Shown: positions 25,225 to 36,543, numbered from the stretch's first letter. The stretch: DNA of 64,000 nucleotides from Blastomussa wellsi (GCA_947652115.1 OX393570.1:9662002-9726001); one strand, 5' to 3'. The notes: generated by a model not told the origin, from the sequence alone. Made by a program: numbers and translations.

Positions 25225-26088
25225 TTAACCCGGGAAGGATTCCAGCAAGTTTTTTCCGAGCTCTTTCAAACCATTTCCAAGTCCTTTGGCAGTGGCTTTC
25301 AGTGAGTTGTTGATTGTGCTTACAACAGCGCCAATCGTAACACCAGCAACAAGAAGAAAAGCCGTGACGGTCACGCCGTATTTCTTGAAGATCTCTTTTA
25401 CGCGCGCACGCAGCGGCATCCCTTCTTCAAGGCGCTCCCTTTCGTTTTCAAGGGCATTTCGCTGTTCTGTCCTTGCCCGAATCTTTTCACGTGCTTGCTC
25501 TCTTACCGCAGATTGCTCATTTTCATCATTGGCGATTTCTTGGTTCTCTTGAATTTCTTTGTCAATTACTTCGATTTCTTTATCTTTTTCTTGACTTAAT
25601 GCCCCCCTCTCTGGTCCAAGTATTTTAATAACATATTTTGGTAATTTTGGGTTTAATGTTTTACCATCCATTAGAAAGAGAGGTGTCTCGCCACCTTTTG
25701 GACCAATAACAACAACTCTACCAGGGTATCTTTTTTTTGAGACCTCAAGTGTCAAAAAGTTACCATCTTTCCCATATTGAGTGTGCGTTTCCATCAAGGT
25801 TTGGTTCGCAAGATCAATTTTAACAGAATCTGGGTTAAAAACCCGCATACCTGGAGGGCGTCTTTCAATGAAAGAGGTTTCCGCAGTGCCGCCGCGTTCA
25901 GGTGGCATATTCATCGTTGTTGTTCTCATTGGAAATTCTTCGCCACTTGGTCCGGGAGTTGATGACCCACCAGGCTCACCAAAAGGCATTGTCCCGTGTG
26001 CATCGTCACGATCGTCGTCGTCGTCGTCACGATCGTCTGTGTGTTCCATGTGAGGGTCTCTCTCACCAAACTCTCCACCTTCCGCCAT
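25225..26088 (-). CDS. Conserved Polinton structural protein with acidic N-terminus, coiled coil and membrane helix
   Basis: 287 codons. Residues 1-60 are Asp/Gly/Pro-rich with a run of acidic residues. A conserved core spans about 75-165, a charged coiled coil about 170-225, and a hydrophobic helix (VTAFLLVAGVTIGAVV) near the end. An in-phase AAAAAAC heptamer lies at 25256-25250. Reading -1 from there adds about 50 hydrophobic residues and ends at 25100. Family members that I recall carry this second hydrophobic region in one frame, so a lost base or a frameshift are both possible. Convergent with the gene ending at 25103. Confidence 0.6.
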   Translation of the reverse strand: MAEGGEFGERDPHMEHTDDRDDDDDDRDDAHGTMPFGEPGGSSTPGPSGEEFPMRTTTMNMPPERGGTAETSFIERRPPGMRVFNPDSVKIDLANQTLMETHTQYGKDGNFLTLEVSKKRYPGRVVVIGPKGGETPLFLMDGKTLNPKLPKYVIKILGPERGALSQEKDKEIEVIDKEIQENQEIANDENEQSAVREQAREKIRARTEQRNALENERERLEEGMPLRARVKEIFKKYGVTVTAFLLVAGVTIGAVVSTINNSLKATAKGLGNGLKELGKNLLESFPG

Positions 26089-26127
26089 TGTCTATTGAAT
26101 AAAAATTTTTTTCTGTTTAATATACAA

Positions 26128-26909
26128 ATGGAAGTGCAATCAAACCTTCGTCCAACAAAGAGAGAAAAAACACCCGGCGCGATCAAAGCCGAGCGCACGG
26201 TCAAGCGCATCACCTTTGATCGCAGCGAAGCCAACCCTGGCGAGCTCCTGAATATTTTCGTGCCCAAACTGAATGAGCACGAGGTCCTCGTACCAGGCTC
26301 CCTCGGGCTGCTATTCAACATCGATCTTTCTGGAGGTGACGCGGACAACTTCCTCGTTCAAAACGTCACCTGGGCTCTTGTTGACAAGATGGTTGTGAAG
26401 TACGGTGGAGAGACACTGCAGCACACGGTGAATTATGACATCTACAAGATCTGGGAGGACCTTTTTCTCTCGCAGGAGGAGCGTGACGGCATGCTGCTCG
26501 ATGGAATTCAAAGCGAAGATCTCTGCAAGATCCGCTCAAATACTGAGGATAAGAAAACCTCGGGTGTCGACGCGGAAAACGCGCTCTCCAAAGTTTTCGG
26601 AACAAAATACCGGATCCGACTGGACCACCAAATCCTGATAGACCATGGAGTCTTTTATACCCAAGCGCTTTTTCACAACCTCGTTTATGAGTTGAAACTT
26701 GCGCCAGCCTCGCAGGTTGTCAAAGGCTCTGATCCGGAGAGACTGCAGTACAAGCTGAAAAACATCCAACTTGAGTACGAAATGATAAGAAGCAAGACCT
26801 TGGCGGACGAGGCAAGCAGTGTTTACGCCTCGGGAAAGGAGTTCTATTACGACCACGTGGTGCGGGAACAGGTGGTCACAGTCGCAAAAAACGCTGACTC
26901 AAGGATTAA
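26128..26909 (+). pseudogene. Major capsid protein (double jelly roll), 5' part, outer Polinton
   Basis: The ATG at 26128 starts a frame of about 260 codons with the double-jelly-roll capsid pattern: an N-terminal basic leader, the strand set around VPGSLGLLFNIDL, a conserved TWALVDKMVVKYGG segment, and a long alpha/beta middle. It runs straight into the poly(A)-derived T tract of a LINE at 26910. The gene resumes at 32380. It is divergent from 25225-26088. Confidence 0.8.
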
Positions 26910-27106
26910 TTTTTTTTTTTTTTTTTTTTTTTTTGTATTGGTTTATTTAAACACACTTACAAGTTTAAAGGAAGGAAAAAAAAAATAAATAAATAAATAC
27001 ATCGAATCAGTTGATAGAAGAAATGTAAATATAAATGATATAAATAATATATAAATATGAAAGATTACTTGAAAGATTACTTGAGCTATAATTAACATAA
27101 GCATAT

Positions 27107-30100
27107 TTACATAAATTTCTCTATACAGTATTTAACATTAAGCCTTTTTACAAATTCATTTAGGTCAGGGTTCGTTTGATTAAGTTTCTGGTGGTATAGA
27201 TAGTATTTAGCAAAAAGCATAGAGTAATTTAATTTCTTGTAAAGAGGCTGGCCATTTTCTGCCGATTTTCCAAATAGTAATTCTTCGACACTTAGCGAAA
27301 ATGAGGTGACGTTGACTTGATTGAAGTATTGCAGCACTTCATTGAAAAATTGTTTAGAGATGGGGCACTCGATGAAAGTATGGCTCATCGAATCAGGCTG
27401 ACTGCAAAAAGTACAATTTGGGTTATCTGTTATACCATAAAGGTGAAGTTCTTTCTTGGAAACAAGTATCCTATGCACAAGATTAAAATAAAATTCTCTA
27501 AGTTTGTTCTCTTTGCATATATATTTGAGCTGTTTAAAGTAGTCTTTCCAGTGAATGTCGTTTGATGAAAGTTCTCGCTCCCATTTACTGGTACCAGTTA
27601 TCTTTGAAATACTTTTTTTCATGAAAAGCTAGTAGTAATCTTTATTTTTCATTTTCATTAGATCGATCGATATTGAAGAGGACAATTGAAAGTTAGAGCC
27701 ATGGTTTAAAAAGTGGTTCTTATCTAACTGGGTATTTCTGGCCTTTTCTAATAAAGGTTTCGGAATTGCATTTATGACTTGATAGTAATTTAAGAAGTTG
27801 CAGTTTATGTTGTAGTTTTTTTTAAATTCTTTGAAAGGCAGAAACTTTCCATTCTCATTGAGGATGTCTTGAATAGTCAGTATTGCGTTTTCGAACCAGG
27901 ATTTCATGAATATGGTTTTGTTTTCAATACAGATCTCTTTGTTGTTAAACAGGATCCATTACAGTAACCATACAGGTTTTTGAGGTCTAAAAAATAGAGC
28001 AATAATTGTTTATAAAAAGCGGGTATATCAACCTGATTTATAAATTTTTTATCATAATTGCACCGAAGCAGAAAGTTTAAGCCGCCATATTTTCTTAGGA
28101 AGTAATCAGGGATTGCTTTCCAATTTTCTTTTCTCGACAACATATCAGTTGTAAGAAATCTTGAAATCCAGGCAAGTTTAAGTGATTTAGACATAACTTC
28201 CATATTTGGTACCCTCAGTCCTCCATCAATGAAGTCTTGGTACATAACTTGCCTTTTAATTTTGTCAGGTTTTTTACACCAGATAAAATCGAACAAAGAG
28301 GACGTAACTGAGGAAATAGTTTCTGGAGGAGTTTCGAGCATTGATGAAGAATAAACTAGGTGAGGAATACCGAGGCTTTTGATTATCAGGACTCTTCCAA
28401 ATAAGCTTAGGTATCTTGATCTCCAAATGTCCAAACTAGTGTTTAAGTTCCGGACTTAAAGCGTGAAGTTTCGTTCTTCATTACCATTTTCATCATAAGA
28501 GACAAAGATTCCAAGGGTTCTAACGGGCTTTTTTGTCCATTTTAGGTTAAAGGGTTCGTCTACTCGATCACGCCATGAGCCTAACCAAATTGCTTTCGTT
28601 TTTGAAGTATTTAATTTCAGACCTGAAGATTTTCCGAATTCATCGACTATTTCAATCAAATTTTTAACAGTCGAAAGGCTATCACAGAGAGCTGATGTAT
28701 CATCGGCGAATTGGCTTATTTTAAACTCATTTCCGAAGATTTTTATACCTTTGACAGATTGCTCTTGTCGAATCTTAGTAGCTAAAACCTCCGCCGCTAA
28801 AATAAAAAGATAAGGAGATAAGGGACAGCCTTGTCGTACACCCCTCGACAACTTAAAGTTATTTGTACAAAAACCGTTGTTCATTACACTGCTCTCGGAG
28901 TTATTATAAAAAGTAGAAATCCATCTTTTTACGCCGTCTCCAAAGTTGAACAAGTTAAGGGTTTTCTGTATAAAAGACCACTCCAGAGTGTCGAAAGCTT
29001 TTTGAAAGTCTAAGAGTAGTAGTATCCCCGGAATTTTTTGTAGTTCCGTTTGCCGGAGAATATCATTAATTAACCTTATGTTTTGCCCTATGTATCTACC
29101 TTTCATGAAACCGGTCTGATCAGGATGAATAAGGTATGGTAGAACACGCTCGATCCTTTTAGCAATAACTTTTGATGCGATCTTATAATCAACGTTTAAT
29201 AGCGTTATTGGACGCCAATTCGACAGAAGTAACTCATCAGAGTCTTCTTTTGGCAGGAGAGTGATGACTCCTCTTCGCTGTGACACCGACATTTCACCAA
29301 ATTCAAAAGCCACATTCAAACTGTCGGTCAGGTCTTGACCTAGAAAACTAAAAAACTGCTTATAGAATTCAGCTGTGAAACCATCCTCCCCTGGTGATTT
29401 ACCATTTTGGAAGGTTTTTAAGATGTTTTTACACTCTTCCTTGGTTATTTGCCCCTCAAGACTCATCTTATCCTCATTTGATAGTTTCGCGAAATTTAAA
29501 TTGTGGACAAAGCCATCAAAAGCATCACTATTAGTTTCAATATTTGAGGTATATAAGTTTTTGTAAAAGGTTTCAATGTCACTCATTATTTCGTGATCGT
29601 TTACAGTTATTTTCCCATCAGGCTGCTTGAGCTCTGTGATAACCTTTTTATTGTAATTTTTCTTCTCCATATTGAAGAAATACTTGTTCGGTTTCTCCCC
29701 AAACTCCACCCATTTCACTTTGGATCGTAGTATTGCGCCCCGTGCCTTGGTTTCATACAGGCGATTCAATTCGTTTTTCAGTCTGTCGAACTCTTTCAAC
29801 TTTTCTTCGATGTGATGATTATCGACGCAATTATTAATAAAATTATCGACTTCGTCAAGTCGTTTTTGAAGGTCCAATTCTTGCTTATGAAATTTTTTTG
29901 CTTTGTATTTAGCAAAAGAAATTGTGACACTCCTTAAATCCATTTTAATCATCTCCCATTTTAGCCTTTTGTCCGCAATATCAGCATGTTTCTCACGGAT
30001 AATTGGATATTTGTCAGAAATAAGGTTTAGATATTCCGCGTCCTTTAAAAGTGAGTTGTTGAACTTCCATAGTCCCGGACCCCTTGTTGACTTAAAAGGT

Positions 30101-30822
30101 TTCAAACAAAGTTTAATCGCTTTATGATCTGGAGTGATTGCATTCTTTGTGCCGACATTTTGGACGAGATTAGCGAGATTTTTTGCTATCAGAAAATAAT
30201 CAATTCTCGATTTAACTTTCAAAAATTTGGATTCATACGAATAGCTTTTGGTATTAGGTTTCAGTATTCGAAATATATCGATCAAGTCCAAACTGTACAT
30301 CATTGAGACAACGCTGTCCCGATAAGCCGTTTTTTTCCACAGAGTGCCGCCTCTTTTGTCAATACTCTCTAAGGTGACATTCCAGTCTCCACCTACAATG
30401 AGCTGCGTGATATTTAAATTTGAGGTCAAGAACTCATTCAAAATCTGCAGAAATTTCCCTTGGAGTTGAGGGCTAGTCGGAGCGTACACATTGCAGATAG
30501 AAAAGCTTACTTCATTGCAAACTACATCAATTGCAATAATTCGACCGTCCATATCTTTATAAGTATTTTCTACCGTCGTGGCAGCCAAAGGGTTCACGAG
30601 AATACAAACTCCTTTACTGTGATTTGTCCCATGAGAAAAGAAAACGTCACCTCCCCATTCCTTTCTCCATATAGCTTCATCTTTTGGTTCAGAGAACGTT
30701 TCTTGCAGCAGATAAAAGTTACAGTTTTGGTCTTTCAAATAACTAAAAATTGATTTTCTTTTAATACGATTTTTTAAGCCTCTGACATTTAGCGTCAAGA
30801 AGCTACACCTTTGGATTGCCAT
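27107..30822 (-). pseudogene. LINE ORF2: endonuclease and reverse transcriptase, frameshifted
   Basis: The main ORF, 28456-30822 (788 codons), starts with the APE-type endonuclease (TLNVRGLKN, later GGDWNVTLE). The reverse transcriptase follows, with a NWRPITLLN motif, GVRQGCPLSPYLF, and the catalytic FADD (near 28700) in place of YADD. The frame is lost near 28450 and continues in other frames at 27904-28434, 27629-27907 and 27107-27622. The last piece carries the C-terminal zinc knuckle (CTFC...HTFIECP) typical of Tx1/L1 ORF2. The enzyme would nick target DNA and copy RNA by target-primed reverse transcription. This copy cannot make a full-length product. Confidence 0.88.
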
Positions 30823-31347
30823 ATTAGCTCAGGTAACAAAAGCATGTATTGCCATAATTTTGGTTCCGATGTAACCTAATTAACACATATACACATGCAT
30901 ACATATATAGAAAAAAAGAAAACAAAAAGATAAAAAGACAAACAGACACGTACAAAACAAACAATAAGCGACAAGACAAAAAGCTAATATTGAAAGTGTC
31001 GTCAAATTTGAACCGATGTCGACCCCTGGGACTTGAGACTTACAATTAAATGCGAGAATGAGACAATGGCGGGTTTGCCTTTTCATAATTTAGTGATACT
31101 TGTCCATTTTAAGAGATGCAAAAATAGAGTCGTCTAACCTATATTATTTTTCGCTGCCGCTAGCTAAATTAAGATACATAACTGAATTTGAACTGTTTTG
31201 AAAGCTCCCTGTTTAAAGAGAAACACAGCGATCCTGTAGATGGACATCCACAAAGTTTTAAATAAAACTAAAAGCAGCGATAGCATAAAGGAAAAAATCG
31301 GCGAATGATGAGAAGAACGAAAACATTGTCATAGCATAAAGGATCGC

Positions 31348-32247
31348 TTATGAGTCGCCAGCATCGTTGTTGACAGACACTTTCTTTGGTACAAGGTAGT
31401 CTGGTAAATTTTCCACTGTGTACCTACTGCTATTAATTGTAAGAGTTTTACCTTTTATAAAAGCTTGATCGATGTTGAGTTCCTTCGCTTTCTTGTAGGC
31501 CGCCCGTAGTTTTGCTCTCTCTCTGGCCGACTCTTGTGAGAGATCTTTATCAATCATTACTTTCGAAAAACGGGGGCTTTTAAGCAGTTCTTTCCTGTTT
31601 AACCATGCTGCATCGGCGTCCATGCGCGATACAAAACGTGCTAGAATTGCTCTTGGACGTTCATTATCTGCTGATGCGGCCTCTCCACTGGTGGTTGGTT
31701 TTCCAGTTCGGTGTATTGCATGAAATTTAACATCGGGAAGACCGAGCTCCGCCAAAATCTGCTTAACCTTTTGAATACATTCGCCGTTGGTTTCTTGCGG
31801 ATTTTCTGGGACGTTGTAAATACGCAGGTTTTCCCTTCTCGAGTAGTCTTCTTGCCTTACTACACGTATCTTTAAGGCCTCAAAGTCCTTCTTTAAGTTG
31901 GCATTTTCCTCGGTGGCGCTGTCTAATTGCTCTTGCAGAGACAGATTCTTTGCTTTCAGTTGGGCGACCTCTTCCCAGGCTGCTGTTAAAGATTTCGTTG
32001 CTTCATTTAGTTCCTCTTTAACGGATTTTATGTCGCTTTTCAATTCGCCTTTTAACGCTTCAATATCATTGTTAATGCGACTAAAACCGACCGCCATATT
32101 TTGCTTTATACTTTTAAGTGATTCCAAAATTTTTGAGTCGCCGCCATCTTCTTCAATAATCGGTCCATCGCCTGAAGAACTTGAACCTCGCGGACGCTTC
32201 TTTTCTTGCTTGGGAGGCATACTTTTTAAGTTAAGTTGCTTGCCCAT
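31348..32247 (-). CDS. LINE ORF1 protein (coiled coil, RRM, C-terminal domain)
   Basis: 299 intact codons. A basic N-terminus is followed by a long coiled coil at about residues 55-135, then the L1 ORF1 signature (YSRRENLRIYNVPE) that opens the RRM-like domain, and the C-terminal domain with conserved RPRAILARF and IKGKTLTINSSRYTV-like strands. L1 ORF1 proteins form trimers, bind the element RNA and act as nucleic-acid chaperones. It lies 5' of ORF2 with about 500 bp between them. Confidence 0.85.
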   Translation of the reverse strand: MGKQLNLKSMPPKQEKKRPRGSSSSGDGPIIEEDGGDSKILESLKSIKQNMAVGFSRINNDIEALKGELKSDIKSVKEELNEATKSLTAAWEEVAQLKAKNLSLQEQLDSATEENANLKKDFEALKIRVVRQEDYSRRENLRIYNVPENPQETNGECIQKVKQILAELGLPDVKFHAIHRTGKPTTSGEAASADNERPRAILARFVSRMDADAAWLNRKELLKSPRFSKVMIDKDLSQESARERAKLRAAYKKAKELNIDQAFIKGKTLTINSSRYTVENLPDYLVPKKVSVNNDAGDS

Positions 32248-32379
32248 GGCTCTTCTAGCCTTCAGATGACTCTTTGCATGCGAAACACTGGCACAAACGG
32301 GTTAGTCCGCCAAAGTCTGTGGACTTCAACTAAAACGCTCCGACCGCCATGGTGGTCTCCAGTCCCCTTGCGTTATTCT

Positions 32380-32786
32380 ATTAACCTCAGAGTGTACCCT
32401 CAGAGAAAATCCCTGAAAGGAATTCTTCTACTCTTCATTGAGCCCTATGCAGCCGGGACCAGGGATTCAGAAAATTTCATCAACCCAGACCTCACGAAAG
32501 TCAGTGTCACAGTGAATGGCTCGCCCAACATGCTCTACAACAACGGAACATGAATCTCAAAAAGTTCTGGAGCGAAGAAAAGTTTGGTCTTCTGATCGAT
32601 TTGCGTCCAATGGCGGCTCACCCAATGCACGACAGCGGCACTTGCCTCGTGAACGCACAAGATGGGGTTCAGCTCGAGCTCGCGCGAAATAAAAGCGGCT
32701 CAGGCAATGTGAACTGTCACATTTTCGTGATCAGCGACGCGCAAATGAATATATTGGAAAAACAATTAGAATCTGTGCATTTCTAA
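32380..32786 (+). pseudogene. Major capsid protein, 3' part, outer Polinton
   Basis: The capsid frame continues directly after the 5-bp duplication attaa (32380-32384), with the typical LLLFIEPY strand. It then meets a one-base shift near 32550 (stop TGA at 32551-32553) and finishes in another frame at 32786 with VNAQDGVQLE and IFVISDAQMNI strands, the usual end of Polinton capsid proteins. The gene therefore has a frameshift in addition to the LINE insertion. Confidence 0.75.
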
Positions 32787-32787
32787 T

Positions 32788-33388
32788 ATGGATCCAAACA
32801 ACATACCGTTCAATGCTCTCATCGTGGGCCCGACAAATTCAGGCAAATCGCAGTTTGTGGTTGATCAGCTCCACGGCACTTTCCGCGGCAAGTTCGACTA
32901 CATCGTGCTCATCTGTCCGACATTCGTCTGGAACAAGACTTTTCATCGTTTCGCCGAAGGACCCGCGTTTTGAGGTTGTCGTTTGTGAACAAGACCAAGT
33001 TGAGCCCTGGTTGAAGCTCATCACCTGGCTTTTCGAGGGCACCAACAAGCTGTTGATCCTCGATGACTGCGCAGACACGAAAGATGTGAAAAAGCGCTCA
33101 GGCCCGCTGGTCAAGCTCGCATTTTCTGCCCGCCATATGGGCTTCAGCGTGTGGGTGCTGACGCAGAAGATGACCAGCATCACAGCTTCTTTCCGCAAAA
33201 ACGTGGCTGCGCTTGTGCTTTTCTACACGCCCTCACAGAAGACTTTGAAAACGGTTTTTGAAGAATTCGGCGGCGATCTTTCTCCAGATGAAAAGAAAGA
33301 ATATGTTTCGAGATTGAAGGAAAATAAGTTTTCCTTCCTTATGTTCGCGCTTCGGCACCCTTTCGGAATAAAATTTGTTCGCAATTAA
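32788..33388 (+). pseudogene. Genome-packaging ATPase (FtsK/HerA-like), frameshifted, outer Polinton
   Basis: The first segment (32788-32973) starts MDPNN and holds the Walker A loop GPTNSGKS at about residues 14-21. The frame shifts near 32960. The remainder, to 33388, contains Walker B (LLILDDCA), a conserved SARHMGFSVWVLTQ sensor region and the end of the domain. A32-like ATPases of Polintons drive DNA into the capsid. The gene starts two bases after the capsid gene stop, consistent with a capsid/packaging operon-like cluster. Confidence 0.8.
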
Positions 33389-33411
33389 AAAAATAAACTA
33401 TAGACAAAAAA

Positions 33412-33967
33412 ATGGGTGCTTTCGAAGACGTCCACATGGCCGATGTGATCACCGACGTTTTGAACTTGCTTGAAGCTGAGAAAAACCAGCGCGCCCGCGC
33501 CCGGCAATGTCTCATTGCAGCCTGATGTTCCCGCTCTTCGCGAGCAGCTGGCCGTGCTGGTTTCGGCAGGAAAAGCCAAAGAAACTCTCGGCGTGCAACT
33601 GTCGCACGATCAGGTCAAGCGCCTCTCCGACAAAGATGTTGAGAAGTACATCAAACGTTTGGAGGCCTTTGAGGGCTCAAAGACATCTGATAGATTGATC
33701 GATGGCTTCATTTTTCTTGTGTCCAAAGCGGTTGGAATGGTCACCAAAGTCAAAGACAACGAAGTTTATCAAAAAGAACTCAGAAACTCCTTTTTAATCA
33801 AGAAAGATCTCACAAAACGTGCTGGCCGCATTGCACTCACGTGCGGACATTTTCTCTCAAAAGCCGACGCGGCGCTGATCACAATAAAAAACATTGATTG
33901 GGAAAGCGAAGAAAAATCGGAAGATTCCTCACCAACCGCTGAGCTTTCCTCACCAACTGCTGAATAA
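33412..33967 (+). pseudogene. Conserved helical Polinton protein, frameshifted
   Basis: An ATG at 33412 opens a frame of 37 codons (MGAFEDVHMADV...) that ends in a stop. The rest of the gene, 33470-33967, is in the +1 frame and encodes a largely helical protein with the conserved stretch LVSAGKAKETLGVQLSHDQVK. One extra A in the AAAAA run near 33480 would explain the break. Two copies of a Ser-Pro-Thr-Ala-Glu motif end the protein. I know the family only as a hypothetical protein of cnidarian Polintons. Confidence 0.55.
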
Positions 33968-34015
33968 TTACTCACAAAAAATTTTTTATTACACATATAT
34001 TTTGTTTTCCACATA

Positions 34016-34427
34016 ATGGCTGAAGAACAGAAGCAAATTCCACAGGAAACCCAAGCAGCAACTTCACAAACTCCGGCAACAAAGCCCACCAAAAATCCCA
34101 AGCGAGTGGCCGCTGGTAGACTGGTTGCTCAAAGAACTCGGTTGGCCCGCGAAGCAGAGAAAAAAGCTCTCAAGAAAATGGCAAACGCTTGCGCCTGCGC
34201 CCTCAGAGCCCGCTGCAGATGATTCCAAAGGCGGAAATTGGTTCGGCACAACCCAATGGATAGTTATCTTTGGAATTGCCGCAACGCTTGTACCAGTTTA
34301 TATCAAGCGTGAAGACATCAAAGCCTTTTTTCGGCCAACTGCGCCGGCACCTCCGCCAGCACCTGCGCCACAGGTGATGCAAGAATCTCCACCGCAACCC
34401 AAAAAAGGCATTCGCCATATGGACTGA
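34016..34427 (+). pseudogene. Single-pass membrane protein of the outer Polinton, frameshifted
   Basis: The 5' segment (34016-34222) is basic and Thr/Ala-rich (KNPKRVAAGRLVAQRTR). The 3' segment, in another frame up to 34427, has a transmembrane helix (TQWIVIFGIAATLVPVYI), then KREDIKAFF and a Pro-rich tail. The shift lies near 34180-34190. This layout (basic N-terminus, helix, Pro-rich C-terminus) recurs in cnidarian Polintons. It could be a virion membrane or DNA-condensing protein, but the function is unknown. Confidence 0.5.
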
Positions 34428-34471
34428 GTGGGGGGAAAAAATCCATTTGAATATATTTTGCAGAATATAAA

Positions 34472-34684
34472 ATGCCGAAAATCAGCTTAACCCCGTTTGC
34501 GATAAGCACCTCAGCAGCAACAGGCATTGGCCTATTTTGGTGGTATTTCACAAAGTGTTGCTTTAAAAGTGTCGTTTGGCTTGTCAAAAATCCTGATATC
34601 ACGTCTGCGGAGGAAAATGTGGAAGATTCGGAAAGTGAGGAAGATGCGCCATTGGAAAAGTTTATTTGAAGACTTTTAAAAATA
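34472..34684 (+). pseudogene. Small acidic membrane protein, 5' part, split by the Penelope-like element
   Basis: The ATG at 34472 begins a frame with an N-terminal hydrophobic segment (about residues 8-37) and an acidic Glu/Ser/Asp run. It has an in-frame TGA at 34667-34669, a few codons before the insertion point. The same frame resumes at 36755 and stays open for about 49 codons to a TAA at 36901-36903. The insertion therefore hit the acidic region of one gene. The function is unknown. Confidence 0.5.
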
Positions 34685-34703
34685 CGAAGTAATAAGTTCT
34701 TAC

Positions 34704-34907
34704 TAAAACATTTAGTTATAAAAATAAGCGATAAAAAATATGAACGACGTTTCGACCGCTCCACGGTCATTTTCAAGTTAAGGTTCATGAAGTAAAAATT
34801 CCGCATATATACAATTTCTGAAACAATGGGAACAAGGTAAAAAGCTAATTATTTACATACGAACAATTAAAATAGCAGAATGCGAAAACGAAGTGTAAAT
34901 TTGAGGT
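34704..34907. repeat. Left inverted repeat of the Penelope-like element
   Basis: Reverse complement of 36544-36747, nearly identical over 204 bp. Confidence 0.85.
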
Positions 34908-34933
34908 CAAAAGAATAAAAACTATTAAAAGTG

Positions 34934-36427
34934 TTAAGCAAACAGCTTTGCACGGATAGAGTCGCTCTGTTTGTTTAATTTTGGCTTAAGGTCCCGAATA
35001 AAAAACATTTCAAAAATCAAACAATCGAACTTGTTCGAGCACTTCCTCAGGACCCTAAAGTTCTTTGCGATTTCACTTGGCTCCTTTCCATGTTGTTCTC
35101 TCGCATGGTTGCCGATTACCGATCGTTTGTGTTCCTCCACACGTTGATATAGGTGTCGGCTGGTAAAGCCGACATAATCTGCATCACACAGATCACACTT
35201 ATAAAAATATACAACGTTTTGCTGGTTGACAATTGGAGGTTTAGGTTCCTTAGGTTTAAGGTCATCTTTGATCTTGCGGCTTGTAAATACAGGATGTACC
35301 TCGGTATTTATCTTTCGGCTAAGATCACTAAGTTGCTCGCGTAGTTTGTTTGCTGATCTCTGATCTTTGAACGGCAGGAGTATTCTGACGGGAATTTCAC
35401 CTGATTGTTGCGGGGGGCGTGTGTTCCCCGTCACCTTCATTTCAACGAAAACCTTGATGGTGTTTCGTATGAGGGGCTCTGGATAATGCAAACGCGTGAA
35501 GATCACCCTTAGGCGTTCACATTCTTGATGAAAAAAGTGCCAGTTTGAAGAAAGTTTAAATGCGCGGTTCAGGATTGTTTTTAACAGAGAATGTTTATAC
35601 TCCGTATGAACGTGGCTCTGGTAATGTAGGAGCAGCCCAGTATCTGTTGGTTTTCTATAAACCTTTCGGTTTAACCGGGTGCTGTTTCTGATGATTTCCA
35701 TTCCTAGGAAAGGAAGTTTCCCGTTTTTCTCAAGTTCCATTGTAAAACTAATGGAAGGGTGGATTTCGTTCAATGTTGAGAGAAATGTGGAGGCAGCTTG
35801 AACATCCGGCATAATGCTGAGGGTATCGTCAACGTAGCGTTTATAGTAATTGGGCATCTTGTTTTGGTTTGTTAGCTGTTCTTCGATGTTACACATGAAG
35901 GCGTTAGCCATCAGCGGTCCAAGAGGAGAACCCATTGCAACTCCATCCACCTGTTCGTAGAGAACCCCTTGAAATTGAAACAGCTGGTTTTTGGTAGAAA
36001 CTTCCAGCAATTCTATCAGGTCTGCTTCAGTGATATTTAGGTTGTACTCTTTATTAAACCAATCGTCTTGGAAGGCTTTTCTCGCTAGGATTCCAATCGT
36101 CTCGTCCACAGGCACGTTGGTAAATAGTGCAGAACCGTCATATGACACCAAAATGTGATGGTCGCTAATTTCCATCTCCTGGAGATCATCAGCGAAGGAG
36201 AAGATATCACCAATGGTATGTTCATTGCTGGATAGGGGCTTCAACTTCTCGTCTAGCCACTTAGCGAGCTTGTAGTTATAGGTCCCAGTTGCCGACAGGA
36301 TGGGACGCATTGCTAACTTTTCCTTGTGTGTTTTTGGAAGGCCATAGAGGTGGGCAAGCCTTGAGCCTGTCTGGACGAGTGAGTCAGCAATGGATTTTGG
36401 TAGAATTCTCTTCACAATGGAAGCCAA
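34934..36427 (-). CDS. Penelope-like reverse transcriptase with GIY-YIG endonuclease, N-truncated
   Basis: 497 codons from the first ATG; the open frame extends about 38 codons further upstream without one. Visible RT motifs include AHLYGLPKTHKE, a DGSALFTNVPVDE motif A, GVAMGSPLGPLMAN (motif B) and YVDDT (motif C, near 35820). The C-terminus has the GIY-YIG type signature (VYFYKCDLC, then DYVGFTS and HLYQRVEEH). The protein would nick DNA with the GIY-YIG domain and reverse transcribe at the nick. Catalytic residues are present, but the N-terminal part of the family protein is lost. Confidence 0.88.
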   Translation of the reverse strand: MASIVKRILPKSIADSLVQTGSRLAHLYGLPKTHKEKLAMRPILSATGTYNYKLAKWLDEKLKPLSSNEHTIGDIFSFADDLQEMEISDHHILVSYDGSALFTNVPVDETIGILARKAFQDDWFNKEYNLNITEADLIELLEVSTKNQLFQFQGVLYEQVDGVAMGSPLGPLMANAFMCNIEEQLTNQNKMPNYYKRYVDDTLSIMPDVQAASTFLSTLNEIHPSISFTMELEKNGKLPFLGMEIIRNSTRLNRKVYRKPTDTGLLLHYQSHVHTEYKHSLLKTILNRAFKLSSNWHFFHQECERLRVIFTRLHYPEPLIRNTIKVFVEMKVTGNTRPPQQSGEIPVRILLPFKDQRSANKLREQLSDLSRKINTEVHPVFTSRKIKDDLKPKEPKPPIVNQQNVVYFYKCDLCDADYVGFTSRHLYQRVEEHKRSVIGNHAREQHGKEPSEIAKNFRVLRKCSNKFDCLIFEMFFIRDLKPKLNKQSDSIRAKLFA

Positions 36428-36543
36428 TTCCTTCCCTTTTTGAAGCAGCGGATGGTAATGCTTAGGAGGTCTGCCCTTGGTGTTTGGTCTCTCGAGGCCG
36501 ACGTGTTTGAACTTGGTTTCATCGTTGACAGACGCTTCTTTTT

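Larger units (their letters stand above)
26910..32379 (-). mobile_element. LINE, L1/Tx1-like, inserted in the outer capsid gene
   Basis: A 5.47-kb minus-strand insertion with a T tract (poly(A) tail of the minus strand) at 26910-26934 and target duplications attaa at 26905-26909 and 32380-32384. It has the L1-type two-ORF organisation: ORF1 at 31348-32247 and ORF2 at 27107-30822. The 5' UTR is only about 130 bp, so the copy may be slightly 5'-truncated. ORF2 is broken at several points, so this copy is inactive. Confidence 0.9.
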
